Origin: Rhodothermales bacterium
GTDB taxonomy: Bacteria > Bacteroidota > Rhodothermia > Rhodothermales > VXPQ01
Length of the DNA: 64,000 nt
Assembly (NCBI GenBank): GCA_951812345.1
Contig: OX638295.1
Coordinates: forward strand, 2,142,965 to 2,206,964
Reading direction: 5' to 3'
Under the pieces are notes generated by a model. That model ran no database searches. It saw only the letters and a program-made list of their open reading frames with translations, and was not told the DNA's origin. Shown here in pieces: positions 45,796 through 54,954 of this stretch. Each line of letters starts with the position of its first letter. Position 1 is the first letter of the stretch. Made by a program: the position numbers and the translations under genes.

Positions 45796-45904
45796 CCAAA
45801 ATGTGAACGGAAATAGTTCCTGTTACCCGGAAACAAGACCGGATCAGGCGCTTTATTCTATTGCGGACATTTCTATTGGACCATTCTTGCAGGGAGGTAG
45901 ACCC

Positions 45905-46504
45905 ATGACGACCGTAAGAACCCAAACCCGCATGCGAATCGGTAAGGATCCTGTCCCGCCCCGGCCCATGACCGTGGAGGAGTACGCCCGTTTCGAGGAG
46001 CCGGAGGACGAGTACAGGTACGAACTGGTTCAGGGCGTACTCACGGTGGAGGAGCCAGGCCCGGGCTATCCGCACGGATCCCTGCAAGCCGACCTGTCGC
46101 GGCACCTTGGAAACTGGGCGCGCCAAACCGGACACGGCGATGTGGCGGTGGACATGGGTTGCATTATCGACATGACCCGCGCAACCGTCCGGCGACCGGA
46201 CATTTGCATTTTTCTCGAACCGGTATCCTGGGAAAACACGCCGGGGAACTGGGCGCAAGGAGCGCCGGACATAGCGATCGAAGTGCTCTCCCCGTCGAAC
46301 AGGCCGGGAGCAATGCGCGAAAAGATGCGCGATTACTTCGAGGCCGGGGCGCTGCGCGTATGGATCGTGGACCCGAAGACCCGCACCGTGACCATACACC
46401 GGGCGGACGGCTCGGAAACGATCTTCCGGGATGGAGACCGCCTCGAAGATCCGGACGTGCTGCCGGGATTCGGGGTGGAGATGAAGGAGTTGTTTGGGGG
46501 ATAG
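45905..46504 (+). CDS. Uma2 (DUF820) family restriction-endonuclease-like protein
   Basis: 199 residues from the ATG at 45905, which follows a strong AGGGAGGT ribosome binding site; the upstream open frame has no start signal. The PD-(D/E)xK-type fold of Uma2 is visible: MTVEEYARFEEPEDEYRYELVQGVLTVEEPGPGYPHGSLQADL, MGCIIDMTRATVRRPDICIF (acidic site), DIAIEVLSPSNRPGAMREKMRDYFEAGALRVWIVDPKTRTV. The E-x-L-S-P-S-x block is the family hallmark. Such genes are dispersed in many genomes and their target is not known. It converges on the RidA gene. Confidence 0.9.
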   Translation: MTTVRTQTRMRIGKDPVPPRPMTVEEYARFEEPEDEYRYELVQGVLTVEEPGPGYPHGSLQADLSRHLGNWARQTGHGDVAVDMGCIIDMTRATVRRPDICIFLEPVSWENTPGNWAQGAPDIAIEVLSPSNRPGAMREKMRDYFEAGALRVWIVDPKTRTVTIHRADGSETIFRDGDRLEDPDVLPGFGVEMKELFGG

Positions 46505-46556
46505 GTTTTCCCGGCATCCTGCATCGGCATGCTTGTTCATGTTGTGGAATCTCCCC

Positions 46557-47111
46557 CTACTCCACCTCCACAATCACCTCGATCTCCACGGCGATGTTGT
46601 CCGGCAGCGAGCCCATGCCAATGGCGGACCGGGCATGACGGCCCCTTTCGCCGAAGACTTCCACCATCAGGTCCGAGAACCCGTTGATGACCGCAGGATG
46701 CGCCCCGAAGTCCGGGGCGGCGTTCACCATGCCCAGCGCCTTGACGATGCGCCGGACGCGGCTCAACTCCCCGAGTTCGTCCTTCATCGTAGCGATCAAC
46801 TGGATTCCTGTCAGCCGGGCCGCCTCGTACCCTTCCTCGACGGACAGATCCGCACCAACTTTACCGACCGCCAGCGTCCCGTCGGGGCGTAGCGGCCCTT
46901 TCCCGGACAGGTACAGCAGATTGCCCGTTTGCACGGCGTTGACGTAATTGGCCACAGGCGAGGACGCCTTGCGCAGCGTAATGCCCAGTTCGGCGAGACG
47001 CGCCTCGGGATCGTAGTCCCGGTCCTGCGCGGAAGAAGTTGCGACGGAAAACGCCAGCACGAAGGGAACGATCATGGCAAAGACCTTAAATGTCTTGTGT
47101 TTGTTCGGCAT
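46557..47111 (-). CDS. RidA (YjgF/YER057c) family protein with signal peptide
   Basis: 184 residues from the ATG at 47111; the longer frame lacks a start signal. A signal-like N-terminus (MPNKHKTFKVFAMIVPFVLAFSVATSSAQ) is unusual for cytoplasmic RidA and suggests an exported version. The body (LRKASSPVANYVNAVQTGNLLYLSGKGPLRPDG, EEGYEAARLTGIQLIATM, VRRIVKALGMVNAAPDFGAHPAVINGFSDLMVEVFG, RHARSAIGMGSLPDNIAVEIEVIVEVE) includes the Arg/Ser and Glu region of the enamine deaminase site. Family role: hydrolysis of reactive enamines or imines. The sialidase-like gene lies on the same strand, 109 bases upstream. Confidence 0.9.
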   Translation of the reverse strand: MPNKHKTFKVFAMIVPFVLAFSVATSSAQDRDYDPEARLAELGITLRKASSPVANYVNAVQTGNLLYLSGKGPLRPDGTLAVGKVGADLSVEEGYEAARLTGIQLIATMKDELGELSRVRRIVKALGMVNAAPDFGAHPAVINGFSDLMVEVFGERGRHARSAIGMGSLPDNIAVEIEVIVEVE

Positions 47112-47219
47112 GGATTTCTGAATGTGTGCGCTGGGGAAGGGAGAACGCCAGGAGCTGTCGCCTGCATCGGTACCGGGCTTTCCACCGCAGCAACGCGCGC
47201 CATCGACCAAAGAATAATC

Positions 47220-48404
47220 CTACCCCTGCATCGCCTCCGCTTTATCGTCCAGTTCGTCGAGCGTAAAGCGAACGCTGACGATATAGGGTTCCTGGCCTTC
47301 GTCCCAATGGCCGTAGGTCGTTACGACGAACACGCCGTCCGGAAGAATCTCCACGCCGGGATAGGCGGTATCCCATTGGTGTTTGTTGTCCATCAGGCGC
47401 ACGCGGTACTGGCCTTCGCGCCCCTCGACAAGGTCCTCGTAGGCGCCTACCCAGCCGACCCAGTCGCCTTGTGTCGGAGTCTCGTGCGCCGTGTCGCGGA
47501 AGGAGATGAAGAGGCGGCCATCGGGGGCGTACCTGGCCGTGTGCCGGTCGCCGGTGAGCGCGCCGGGGACCTCGCGCGGCGTGCTCCAGGTCTGGCCTTC
47601 ATCGTCGAAAAACATAATGAAGGAATTAAGGGTGCGGCTGTTTTCGCGCAGCAACAAAGCGATCTGGTTCCCGTCGGGCGAGCGGACAAGGCCGGGCTCG
47701 CACAAATGCGCCGTCGGATGCGTAGCGATGACTTCCGGCGCGGACCACGTCAGGCCGCCGTCGCGAGAGAGCGTTTTGTAGACGTGGAAGACGGGCGGGT
47801 CCTGCACCTGATCTTCCGGACCGATGAAACGCCCGTCGTCGTGAAAAAGCGCCATGTAGTTCCCGTTTTTCAGCCGCTCGACCGACCCCATGGTAACGAT
47901 GCCGCCAAAATCGCCGATGGGTTCAAGCTCGCTCCAGGTGAGACCGTCGTCTTCGGAAACCGCCATACGGATCGGATGGAGCCCCGAGAACATGATCAGC
48001 CGCTTGACGCCGGCCGGATCGATGACACGGTGGATCGTAGGGACCTCGCGGGAAGTGGCCCAGCTATCGGGTACGGGCAGGCGATCGCTCCAGGTAAGGC
48101 CGCCGTCCGTGCTCCGTTTCATTACGATGGCGCCGCCGCCGTGCCCCTTCGGGTAGACCGTGATAATAGTCCGGTCGTCTTCAAGCAGGACCGTTGTCGG
48201 GTGGCCGAGGTATTGGCCTTCTTCCTTGTCGACCACCACTTGCCGGTGCGTCTCGTCGGCCAGATCGATCAGCGGGATCGTAAACCCGCGAGGGACGGCT
48301 ACCCCTTCGGCGGGGGCGGGCAGGTCTTCGCCTTGCTGCGTACAGGAAACCAGGCCCGATAACAGAATCAAGGCGACAAGAAATGGATAGCGATGGCTAT
48401 GCAT
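47220..48404 (-). CDS. BNR-repeat exo-alpha-sialidase-like lipoprotein
   Basis: 394 residues from the ATG at 48404, which gives a lipoprotein signal (LVALILLSGLVSC). Four Asp-boxes of the BNR/sialidase type appear: STDGGLTWSDRLP, SEDDGLTWSELEP, SRDGGLTWSAPEV, FDDEGQTWSTPRE. They are spaced as in a six-bladed propeller. An Arg triad and Tyr-Glu pair expected for a true sialidase were not located with certainty, so substrate is open; many such proteins act on other glycans. The start overlaps the last codons of the upstream DUF89 gene by 8 bases. It is followed by the RidA gene. Confidence 0.85.
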   Translation of the reverse strand: MHSHRYPFLVALILLSGLVSCTQQGEDLPAPAEGVAVPRGFTIPLIDLADETHRQVVVDKEEGQYLGHPTTVLLEDDRTIITVYPKGHGGGAIVMKRSTDGGLTWSDRLPVPDSWATSREVPTIHRVIDPAGVKRLIMFSGLHPIRMAVSEDDGLTWSELEPIGDFGGIVTMGSVERLKNGNYMALFHDDGRFIGPEDQVQDPPVFHVYKTLSRDGGLTWSAPEVIATHPTAHLCEPGLVRSPDGNQIALLLRENSRTLNSFIMFFDDEGQTWSTPREVPGALTGDRHTARYAPDGRLFISFRDTAHETPTQGDWVGWVGAYEDLVEGREGQYRVRLMDNKHQWDTAYPGVEILPDGVFVVTTYGHWDEGQEPYIVSVRFTLDELDDKAEAMQG

Positions 48405-49599
48405 AGGCGGAATTTTCTTCATTGAAAACAGGGTGCGCTTGTGCGGCGGCGTATTGCATCACGCCGTAGGTCCCGTTGGCCCGCCACTGCGGATGTTCGA
48501 CCTCCAGTTCGGCGGCCCGCTCCAGCGGGACCTCCACCAGCGTATCGCTTTTGAGCGTGCGAAGGAGCGCCAACGGCGCGGGGAAGGGCCCCAGCGCTTC
48601 GCTCATGCTCGTTTCGAGCGGCCAGATGGCGTCGTTCGTCGCCCGGCGGTAATTGGCGTCGCCCTTGCTGATCGCCAGCGTCGCCCCTCCGAGGGCATGT
48701 GCTATATGAGGCGGAATTTCCCAATACCGCCCGTCCGTGTTCCAGAAATAATCCGCCTCCATGCGAAGACGGCCTTCCTGCATGTACCCGGAAAGGCGGG
48801 CGGAAAGACCGGCGGCGGCCCCTCCCTGGGCCGTCATGGCCCGCAACATGTCGTAAAGGTCTGCGGGGATTACGTCGCTTACCAGGACGGGCAGCATTTT
48901 TACGTGAAGCACAACCTCCGTAGCCAACCCCTCCGAAAGGAGCAGATCGGTCCACGCCAGATCCATCACCTCCTCGGTCCCCGCATTGTCCATAACGATA
49001 TGCACGGAACCCGGAGGCCGCCCCAGCAATCCCGCCACGATCGCTTCCGACCGGTCCGTCAGAAGCTGTTCGTCGGTCGCATGCACGCCCTGCTCAGCCA
49101 CGGTCATGATGCTCAGGTCGATGCGATTGCCCCACAACATGGCCTTCAGCGTACGCGCAAGGCGCTCAGGCAGCGGCCCCTCGAAAGCCAGCACCTCTTC
49201 CAGCGTCGTCCACAACGCCTCGGAAGCCATTTCTTCCTGCTTGAAGGGCGAAAACGGATCCCTGCCCGATTCGAGAAACCCGGACGCCTCGACCATCATG
49301 CGGTACACGAGCATTTCCGCAAACAGCCATTCCGTGCCCAGCCAGGTCTCCCCTTCATGCGGCGCGTACCGGGGCAGCCACAATGCATGGTCGGGAGCCG
49401 GGGCTTCGAAAAGGCGCAGCGGCGCGTTCCCGGCCACCTCGTCCCGGAGCCGTTTCAGCTGGTCCGCCACGGGATCGGCGTACGCATTCCGTACGATCGT
49501 GTCGTCGATGATCGAAGGCACCCGGACCCCCATGGAGCGATGCGCAAACGCATTGCTCGTGTCGGTCCGAACCGGAGGCGGCAAATCGTCCCGTTGCAT
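48397..49599 (-). CDS. DUF89/ARMT1-like damage-control phosphatase family protein
   Basis: 400 residues. The DUF89 core with its metal site is recognisable: IVMDNAGTEEVMDLAWTDLLL (metal-binding Asp/Asn), VLHVKMLPVLVSDVIPAD, and AISKGDANYRRATND (second metal site). The N-terminal 160 residues are helical. Family enzymes remove phosphate from damaged sugar phosphates or, in other branches, pantetheine phosphates. The member has no signal peptide and is cytoplasmic. Downstream it overlaps the sialidase-like gene by 8 bases and its start is 12 bases after the SSS symporter stop, so it is part of a four-gene minus-strand operon. Confidence 0.85.
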   Translation of the reverse strand: MQRDDLPPPVRTDTSNAFAHRSMGVRVPSIIDDTIVRNAYADPVADQLKRLRDEVAGNAPLRLFEAPAPDHALWLPRYAPHEGETWLGTEWLFAEMLVYRMMVEASGFLESGRDPFSPFKQEEMASEALWTTLEEVLAFEGPLPERLARTLKAMLWGNRIDLSIMTVAEQGVHATDEQLLTDRSEAIVAGLLGRPPGSVHIVMDNAGTEEVMDLAWTDLLLSEGLATEVVLHVKMLPVLVSDVIPADLYDMLRAMTAQGGAAAGLSARLSGYMQEGRLRMEADYFWNTDGRYWEIPPHIAHALGGATLAISKGDANYRRATNDAIWPLETSMSEALGPFPAPLALLRTLKSDTLVEVPLERAAELEVEHPQWRANGTYGVMQYAAAQAHPVFNEENSAYA

Positions 49600-49611
49600 G
49601 GCGATCCGCGC

Positions 49612-51285
49612 TTACAGCCAGAAACTGAAATACAGGTAGATGCAGAGCACGAGCCCCAGCACCAGTACCGTACCCGCCACATCGAGCCAGCCCCAGGAAG
49701 AACGGGTTTCGAGCTGTTCTTCGGCTGTGAGCGTACCCCAGGTAAGGCCCTTCAACTTGCCCAGCGCATCGGCGTCCTTCGCATAGGATAGCGCAACGAC
49801 AAGGACGACGCTGATGAGAAAGAGCACCCCGGAGAAATAATACCCGTTGAAGGCGCCGATCCCGCCCAGAATGCCCGTCGGCTCCATCACGCCGCTCTGG
49901 ACCAGCGTCTGGAGCGTAAGTTTCAGCATGCCCAGCACGAACCCGACGACCATGCCCCAGAACGCCCCGTGTCCGTTAATGCGCTTGAAGAAAATGCCCA
50001 GCAGGAACACGGCGGTAATAGGCGGCGCCAGAAAACTCTGCACGTTCTGCAGGTAGTCGTAGAGCCCCTCGTTGTTTTCCGAAATGACCTTCATGATCGG
50101 AATCCACAAGAGACCGAAACCCACCACCACGCCGGTGGCGACCCGCCCGACCCGAATGAGCCGCGCCTCGGACGCCTTCGGACGCAGTTTCTCGTAGATA
50201 TCGACGGTGAAGAGCGTGGCGCACGAGTTGAAGAGCGACGCCAGCGAACTCATCAACGCGGACAGCAAGCCGCCCACCACCAGTCCTCGCAGCCCCGCCG
50301 GAAGCAGTTCCGCCACCATCGTGGGAAACACCATATCGCCCATGAGATTACCCTCGGCCGATACCGGGATGGTAAGCAAACCCTCTTGGTGGAGCGCATA
50401 CCCGATCATGCCCGGCACGAGAAAGATGAACACGGGCCACACCTTCAGAAATCCCCCGAAAATTGCCCCGCGGCGCGCATCCGTCAGCGACCGGGCCGCA
50501 AGGGTGCGCTGGATGATATACTGGTCGGTACACCAGTACCATATCCCGACAACAGGCGAAGCGATCATCACCGCCAGCCAGGGAAAATTCGGATCGGAAT
50601 TGGGCCGCCAAAGCGCAAATTGTTTGGCGTTTTCGCCCACGATGCCCCGCAGCTCGTTCCATCCCCCCAGTTCGGACAACCCGAACATGGTAATAAACGC
50701 CGACCCCATGAGCAGAAGCACCGTTTGCAGCACTTCCGTGTACACGACGGCGCGCAGACCGCCAAAGATGGTGTAAACCCCTGTCAGCACCACCGTGACG
50801 ATGGCGCCGACCCAGAACGCGTTGTCCGGCGTGCCGAACGTGTCGGGAAGAAGAGTCCGGAATACGAGCGCGCCGGCGTAGACCGTGACGGACACCTTCG
50901 TGAACACATAGGCGACCAGGGAAACGATCGAAAGTACCCAGCGGGACCGGGCGTCGAACCGGCGTTCGAGGAATTCCGGCATGGTGAACACGCCGGAGCG
51001 GTAGTAGAACGACACGAACACCCAGGCCAGCAGGATCATGATCCAGGCATGCAACTCCCAGTGCGCTTGCGCCATCCCGTTCAGGGCGCCGCTTCCCGCA
51101 AGGCCCACAATGTGTTCGGAGCCGATGTTCGAGGCGAATAGCGAGGCTCCTACCACGACCCATCCGACATTGCGCCCGGCAAGGAAGTAATCCTTGGTGG
51201 TCTTTGTCTGGCGTGCGGACCACCACACGATCCAGACAAGCACCATGAAGTAGGCAAATACGATAATCCAGTCAATGGGGGTCAT
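49612..51285 (-). CDS. Sodium:solute symporter (SSS/SGLT family)
   Basis: 557 residues with 13-14 hydrophobic segments, as in SGLT-like symporters. Family blocks are seen: YFLAGRNVGWVVVGASLFASNIGSEHIVGLAGSGA at the start of the core fold, FTMPEFLERRFDARSRW, YTIFGGLRAVVYTEVLQ, and WYWCTDQYIIQRTLAARS. The member probably imports a sugar or sugar acid with Na+. It lies between the isomerase-like gene (upstream, 18 bases away) and the DUF89 gene, and the operon with the SDR across the intergenic palindrome suggests uptake of a sugar acid. Confidence 0.92.
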   Translation of the reverse strand: MTPIDWIIVFAYFMVLVWIVWWSARQTKTTKDYFLAGRNVGWVVVGASLFASNIGSEHIVGLAGSGALNGMAQAHWELHAWIMILLAWVFVSFYYRSGVFTMPEFLERRFDARSRWVLSIVSLVAYVFTKVSVTVYAGALVFRTLLPDTFGTPDNAFWVGAIVTVVLTGVYTIFGGLRAVVYTEVLQTVLLLMGSAFITMFGLSELGGWNELRGIVGENAKQFALWRPNSDPNFPWLAVMIASPVVGIWYWCTDQYIIQRTLAARSLTDARRGAIFGGFLKVWPVFIFLVPGMIGYALHQEGLLTIPVSAEGNLMGDMVFPTMVAELLPAGLRGLVVGGLLSALMSSLASLFNSCATLFTVDIYEKLRPKASEARLIRVGRVATGVVVGFGLLWIPIMKVISENNEGLYDYLQNVQSFLAPPITAVFLLGIFFKRINGHGAFWGMVVGFVLGMLKLTLQTLVQSGVMEPTGILGGIGAFNGYYFSGVLFLISVVLVVALSYAKDADALGKLKGLTWGTLTAEEQLETRSSWGWLDVAGTVLVLGLVLCIYLYFSFWL

Positions 51286-51303
51286 GATTTCGGCGTCGAT
51301 CTC

Positions 51304-52734
51304 TTATGCGTGATGATACACCTCCCAATCCATGTACTTGCCGAGCGCTTCGCGGACGGCTCCGGCTACGCGCGCGCGTGTGGCCGCCACATGGTGCTCG
51401 AACCCGGCTTCGCACATGTACCGGAGCAATGCCTGCATGTTCGCCACTTCGAACACTCCGTACCCTCCGAAGGTTCGGAGTTCGTCCGACGTGAAAGCGC
51501 CCTCTCCCACGTAGGCGCGCATGCGGCCCTCCAGGTCGTCCGTGGTAATGCGGGCGAACGTGAACGACCCGGGAGCGACCCGCCCCACAATGGTGCCGTA
51601 CGTATTCTCCTTGCCGACCGACCCGGCGATGATTTCCTGAAAATCCATGCGGTGCGCGTCCGCCCCCTCGTCCACAAAAAAGGACTTGGGCAGGTTCGAG
51701 CAGTGAAATACGACCCCCTTATTCGGATCGTCTCCGTAGTCGTTGTTCCAGTCGAGGAGCGCCGCGGGCACGCGGGCCGCTTCCTGCAATACGTACATGC
51801 TCAGCGCCCCCACGATATCCGCCTCGCAGGCGCTCGCCATGAGCCGGTCGCTCATCATGCTCATCGCCGTACAGGGCACCACCCCGTAGAACTCTTCCAG
51901 CGAGGTCCAGCACTGGATGGCCGTCGCGGCAAGGCCCTGATCTTCCATGAACCGGTCGATGCACACGCCCAGTTTGGCCATCTTCAGCAGGCTCTCCCGG
52001 GGAATGCCGTCTATCCGCGTATAGGCGCGCATTGCCTCGATCTTGTCGGCGACGGCGGGCTCGTCATCGTCGAGGCGGCGAATCCATCCGAGCAATTCGG
52101 ACAAATCCAGCGTTTCGACGGAAATACCGGACCGTTCCAGCAGTTTCTCGCTGTAGCGCACCGTATTGAATGCAGCAGGCCGGGCGCCGATCTGACCCAG
52201 GCGCAGGTTTTTGAGCGAGCGCACGACGCGGCAGGCAGCCGCAAAGCGGCGCAGGTCCTCCGCAAACGCCTCGCTCTCGGGGTCCATCGTGTGGCGGCTG
52301 GTGAGCGAGAACGGGATGCCGTACTGCCGCAGGTTGTTGCAGACCGATATCTTGCCGCAAAAACTGTCCCGGCGGCTCGACAGCGACATGTCCGATTTCG
52401 AATCCGCAAAAGCATGCACAAGAACAGGCACGCCGAGATCGGCCCACCGCAGCACGTTCGCCACGGCCCGCTCGTCCCCGAAATTGGGCAGCGTGACCAG
52501 CACCCCGTCGATGTCGTCACGGCGGGCGCGAAACAGATCGGCGCACAGGCGCGCTTCCGCAAGCGTTTCCACTGCGCCGTTGTTCGTGGCCTCTTCGGGC
52601 GTGATCACGACGTGGATGCCTTCCTTTTCCAGCAAGGCTATAATCTGCCGGCGCCCGGCAGCGCACAGATGATCCGGGAAAAAGCCCCGGTTGCCGACAA
52701 TAACGCCAAGCGTCACCGGATTATCGTTCGTCAT
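51304..52734 (-). CDS. L-fucose/L-arabinose isomerase-type protein
   Basis: 476 residues. The N-terminal Rossmann-like part (LGVIVGNRGFFPDHLCAAGRRQIIALLEKEGIHVVIT, DIDGVLVTLPNFGDERAVANVLRWADLGVPVLVHAF) and central block (LRLGQIGARPAAFNTVRYSEKLLER, GISVETLDLSELLG) are of the fucose/arabinose isomerase type. The C-terminal region has the expected barrel-like tail. The family converts aldoses to ketoses with Mn2+. The metal ligands usually found as Glu and Asp are likely in the 280-360 area (Glu and Asp in ASACEADIVGALSMYV), but I could not assign them by eye. It is the first gene of the SSS-DUF89-sialidase operon. Confidence 0.75.
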   Translation of the reverse strand: MTNDNPVTLGVIVGNRGFFPDHLCAAGRRQIIALLEKEGIHVVITPEEATNNGAVETLAEARLCADLFRARRDDIDGVLVTLPNFGDERAVANVLRWADLGVPVLVHAFADSKSDMSLSSRRDSFCGKISVCNNLRQYGIPFSLTSRHTMDPESEAFAEDLRRFAAACRVVRSLKNLRLGQIGARPAAFNTVRYSEKLLERSGISVETLDLSELLGWIRRLDDDEPAVADKIEAMRAYTRIDGIPRESLLKMAKLGVCIDRFMEDQGLAATAIQCWTSLEEFYGVVPCTAMSMMSDRLMASACEADIVGALSMYVLQEAARVPAALLDWNNDYGDDPNKGVVFHCSNLPKSFFVDEGADAHRMDFQEIIAGSVGKENTYGTIVGRVAPGSFTFARITTDDLEGRMRAYVGEGAFTSDELRTFGGYGVFEVANMQALLRYMCEAGFEHHVAATRARVAGAVREALGKYMDWEVYHHA

Positions 52735-52798
52735 ATGCTCCTGTTCTTCGTATTTTCAATACAATGTCTGGTGCGCACAGGTCCTGCGCCTGTCTCAA

Positions 52799-52824
52799 AG
52801 CGGGATCGTTTCTGCGATCCCGCT
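52799..52824. promoter_or_regulatory. Perfect inverted repeat between divergent isomerase and SDR genes
   Basis: AGCGGGATCG (52799-52808) and CGATCCCGCT (52815-52824) are exact complements separated by six bases. The site is 65 bases from the isomerase ATG and 53 from the SDR ATG, as expected for an operator controlling both. No regulator gene is seen next to it. Confidence 0.5.
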
Positions 52825-52876
52825 ACGTTCGCCCGCATAGAATAAACGACATGCAAGGCAATCTTTCGTAACGATT

Positions 52877-53737
52877 ATGCAACAACATTCCATCTATGAC
52901 CTTACCGGGCACGTGGCCGTCGTCACGGGCGGATCGGGGGCGCTGGGGTCGGCCTGCTGCCGGGGACTGGCCGCAGCGGGCGCCTCGGTGGTCATCCTGG
53001 CGCGCAACAAAAAGCGGGTCGAGGATGCGGCGCGGGCGCTGGAAGAAGCCGGGGCCACGGCGGCGGCGGGCATCCCCGCAGACGTGTTGAAGAAAGATCA
53101 ACTTACGGCGGCCCGCGACCTCATTGTCGAACGCTTCGGGCGGGTGGATATTCTTGTGAACGCCGCCGGAGGCAACATCAAGGCCGCCACGCTCAAGCCC
53201 GGAGACAGCATTTTCGATATGCCGGAAACCGCCTTCCGGCAAGTGTTCGACCTCAACCTGATCGGAACCGTGCTGCCAACACAGGTTTTTGGAGAGGTGA
53301 TGGGAGCGGCAAAAAACAACGACAAGGAAGAAGAAACGGAGACCCCGTGCTCCGGCGCCATCGTCAACGTCTCTTCCATGGCGGCGGGCCGTGCGCTCAC
53401 CCGGGTCGTGGGCTATTCCGCGGCCAAGGCCTCTGTCGAGAATTTCACCCGGTGGATGGCCGTGGAACTTGCCCGGATATTCGGCGACGGACTCCGCGTG
53501 AACGCCATCGCTCCGGGATTCTTCATCGGAGAACAGAACCGGAGTCTGCTCCTGAACGAAGACGGCTCGCTGACCAAGCGGGGCCGGCAAATCATCGACC
53601 ATACGCCCATGGGACGCTTCGGCGAAGTGGACGAACTCGCGGGAACGCTCGTCTGGCTGTGCAGCGACGCCTCCCGGTTCGTGACCGGCGTGGTCGTGCC
53701 CGTGGATGGAGGCTTCGGCGCGTTCAGCGGCGTGTAG
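52877..53737 (+). CDS. Short-chain dehydrogenase/reductase (D-mannonate oxidoreductase-like)
   Basis: 286 residues with all classical SDR parts: TGGSGALG (17-24, NAD(P) site), NAAGGN (95-100), Asn127, Ser166/167, Tyr180 and Lys184 (GYSAAKASVENFTRWMAVELAR). The loop HTPMGRFGEVDELAGTLVWL and the closing FVTGVVVPVDGGFGAFSGV resemble SDR-type D-mannonate (fructuronate) oxidoreductases. It diverges from the isomerase/SSS operon across a perfect palindrome. A KDG kinase is encoded 6 kb away, so a sugar-acid pathway is plausible. The exact substrate is inferred from subfamily features only. Confidence 0.85.
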   Translation: MQQHSIYDLTGHVAVVTGGSGALGSACCRGLAAAGASVVILARNKKRVEDAARALEEAGATAAAGIPADVLKKDQLTAARDLIVERFGRVDILVNAAGGNIKAATLKPGDSIFDMPETAFRQVFDLNLIGTVLPTQVFGEVMGAAKNNDKEEETETPCSGAIVNVSSMAAGRALTRVVGYSAAKASVENFTRWMAVELARIFGDGLRVNAIAPGFFIGEQNRSLLLNEDGSLTKRGRQIIDHTPMGRFGEVDELAGTLVWLCSDASRFVTGVVVPVDGGFGAFSGV

Positions 53738-53747
53738 CGGCTTTGCT

Positions 53748-53812
53748 TTAAGGATACTCTGACCAAAATCGCTTCGCTCGGCGCTTCGCGGACTTAATCA
53801 GACTACCCTTTA
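53748..53812. repeat. Intergenic palindromic repeat, copy 6 (both arms)
   Basis: AAGGATACTCTGACCA (53750-53765) and, 30 bases on, GGACTTAATCAGACTACCCTT are imperfect inverted arms; the middle holds CGCTTCGCTCGGCGCTTCGCG. It fills the gap between the convergent SDR and SPFH genes and overlaps the SPFH stop. Confidence 0.65.
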
Positions 53813-54672
53813 TCCCGTTCGCCCGTGTTGATGATCGGCTGGGTGCTCTTGTCGGCACAGAGTACAACGAGTAGGTTGCTCACCATGGCTGCTTTGCGCT
53901 CCTCGTCGAGTTCGACGATGTCCCGAGTGGACAGCGCATCGAGCGCCATCTGCACCATGCTCACGGCGCCCTCCACAATCTGGGTTCGGGCAGCAATAAT
54001 GGCGCCCGCTTGCTGCCGCTGAAGCATCGCCGAGGCGATTTCCGGCGCATAGGCCAAGTGGTTGATCCGCGCCTCAAGCACCTCCACCCCGGCCGTGTCG
54101 AGCCGTTCCTGTATCTCCGCCTGCAACTTGTCGGCGATCTCGTCGGTGTTGCCCCGCAGCGACAACTGTCCTTCTTCCTGCGTGTCGTAGGGATACCGGC
54201 TTGCAAGGTTACGCACCGCCGATTCACTCTGGATGCGCACAAAATTGACATAGTCGTTCACCTCGAAGGTAGCCACGGCGGTATCGACCACCCGCCAGAC
54301 CACAACGGCCGCCATCTCGACAGGATTGCCGTCCGTGTCGTTGACCTTGGAGCGTTCCGTTTCGAAGTTGCGCACCCGAACCGAAATGCGCTCCCTCGTA
54401 AACAACGGATTGGTGTACCGGAGCCCCGGGTCACGGACGGTGCCGACGTAGTTCCCGAACAACTGCAGCACCCGCGACTCGTTCGGTGCAACCGCATACA
54501 AGCCCCGAAGCAGGAAAAGAATCGCCAGAAAACCCGCGGAGGCCGCGATGATGAAAAACGCGGACGCTCGCTGTATTCCGGATATGAACAACAGAACGTC
54601 CAGCGCGAGCCCGATCAGCAAAACGAACAGGACGAGCCACCCTGAAGGCGAAGGCAACAGCTTTTCTTGCAT
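53803..54672 (-). CDS. SPFH/Band 7 domain membrane protein
   Basis: 289 residues. Two N-terminal membrane segments ([40 protein letters not shown]) are followed by the Band 7 domain: [135 protein letters not shown], and a coiled tail. SPFH proteins form membrane scaffolds in lipid microdomains and often guard protease activity. Its stop codon lies in the repeat at 53748. No NfeD-like partner is adjacent. Confidence 0.92.
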   Translation of the reverse strand: MQEKLLPSPSGWLVLFVLLIGLALDVLLFISGIQRASAFFIIAASAGFLAILFLLRGLYAVAPNESRVLQLFGNYVGTVRDPGLRYTNPLFTRERISVRVRNFETERSKVNDTDGNPVEMAAVVVWRVVDTAVATFEVNDYVNFVRIQSESAVRNLASRYPYDTQEEGQLSLRGNTDEIADKLQAEIQERLDTAGVEVLEARINHLAYAPEIASAMLQRQQAGAIIAARTQIVEGAVSMVQMALDALSTRDIVELDEERKAAMVSNLLVVLCADKSTQPIINTGERDKG

Positions 54673-54954
54673 GACAGTCGCGTAATTGGTACGAGAAAAA
54701 CGGAAAGGTCCCTTGGGAAAAGTCCCTTAACGACGCAACTACCACAGGTTCATGCCGTGTTGCACGCCGGGTTTCGTACGCAAATACGCCCTCGGAAGTT
54801 CGAGCGTCAGGCGCTCGGGGAAGGGACGCTTTCCAGGCAAGGCAGCCCGAGAAGCACCTGCCGATCCGTAGCATGCCGCACGGTTAAGATGCCCGGAAAT
54901 GCGCAATACGCCAGGACGTAAACAACGGAAGACCCGGGGAGACGCCCTGATCCC

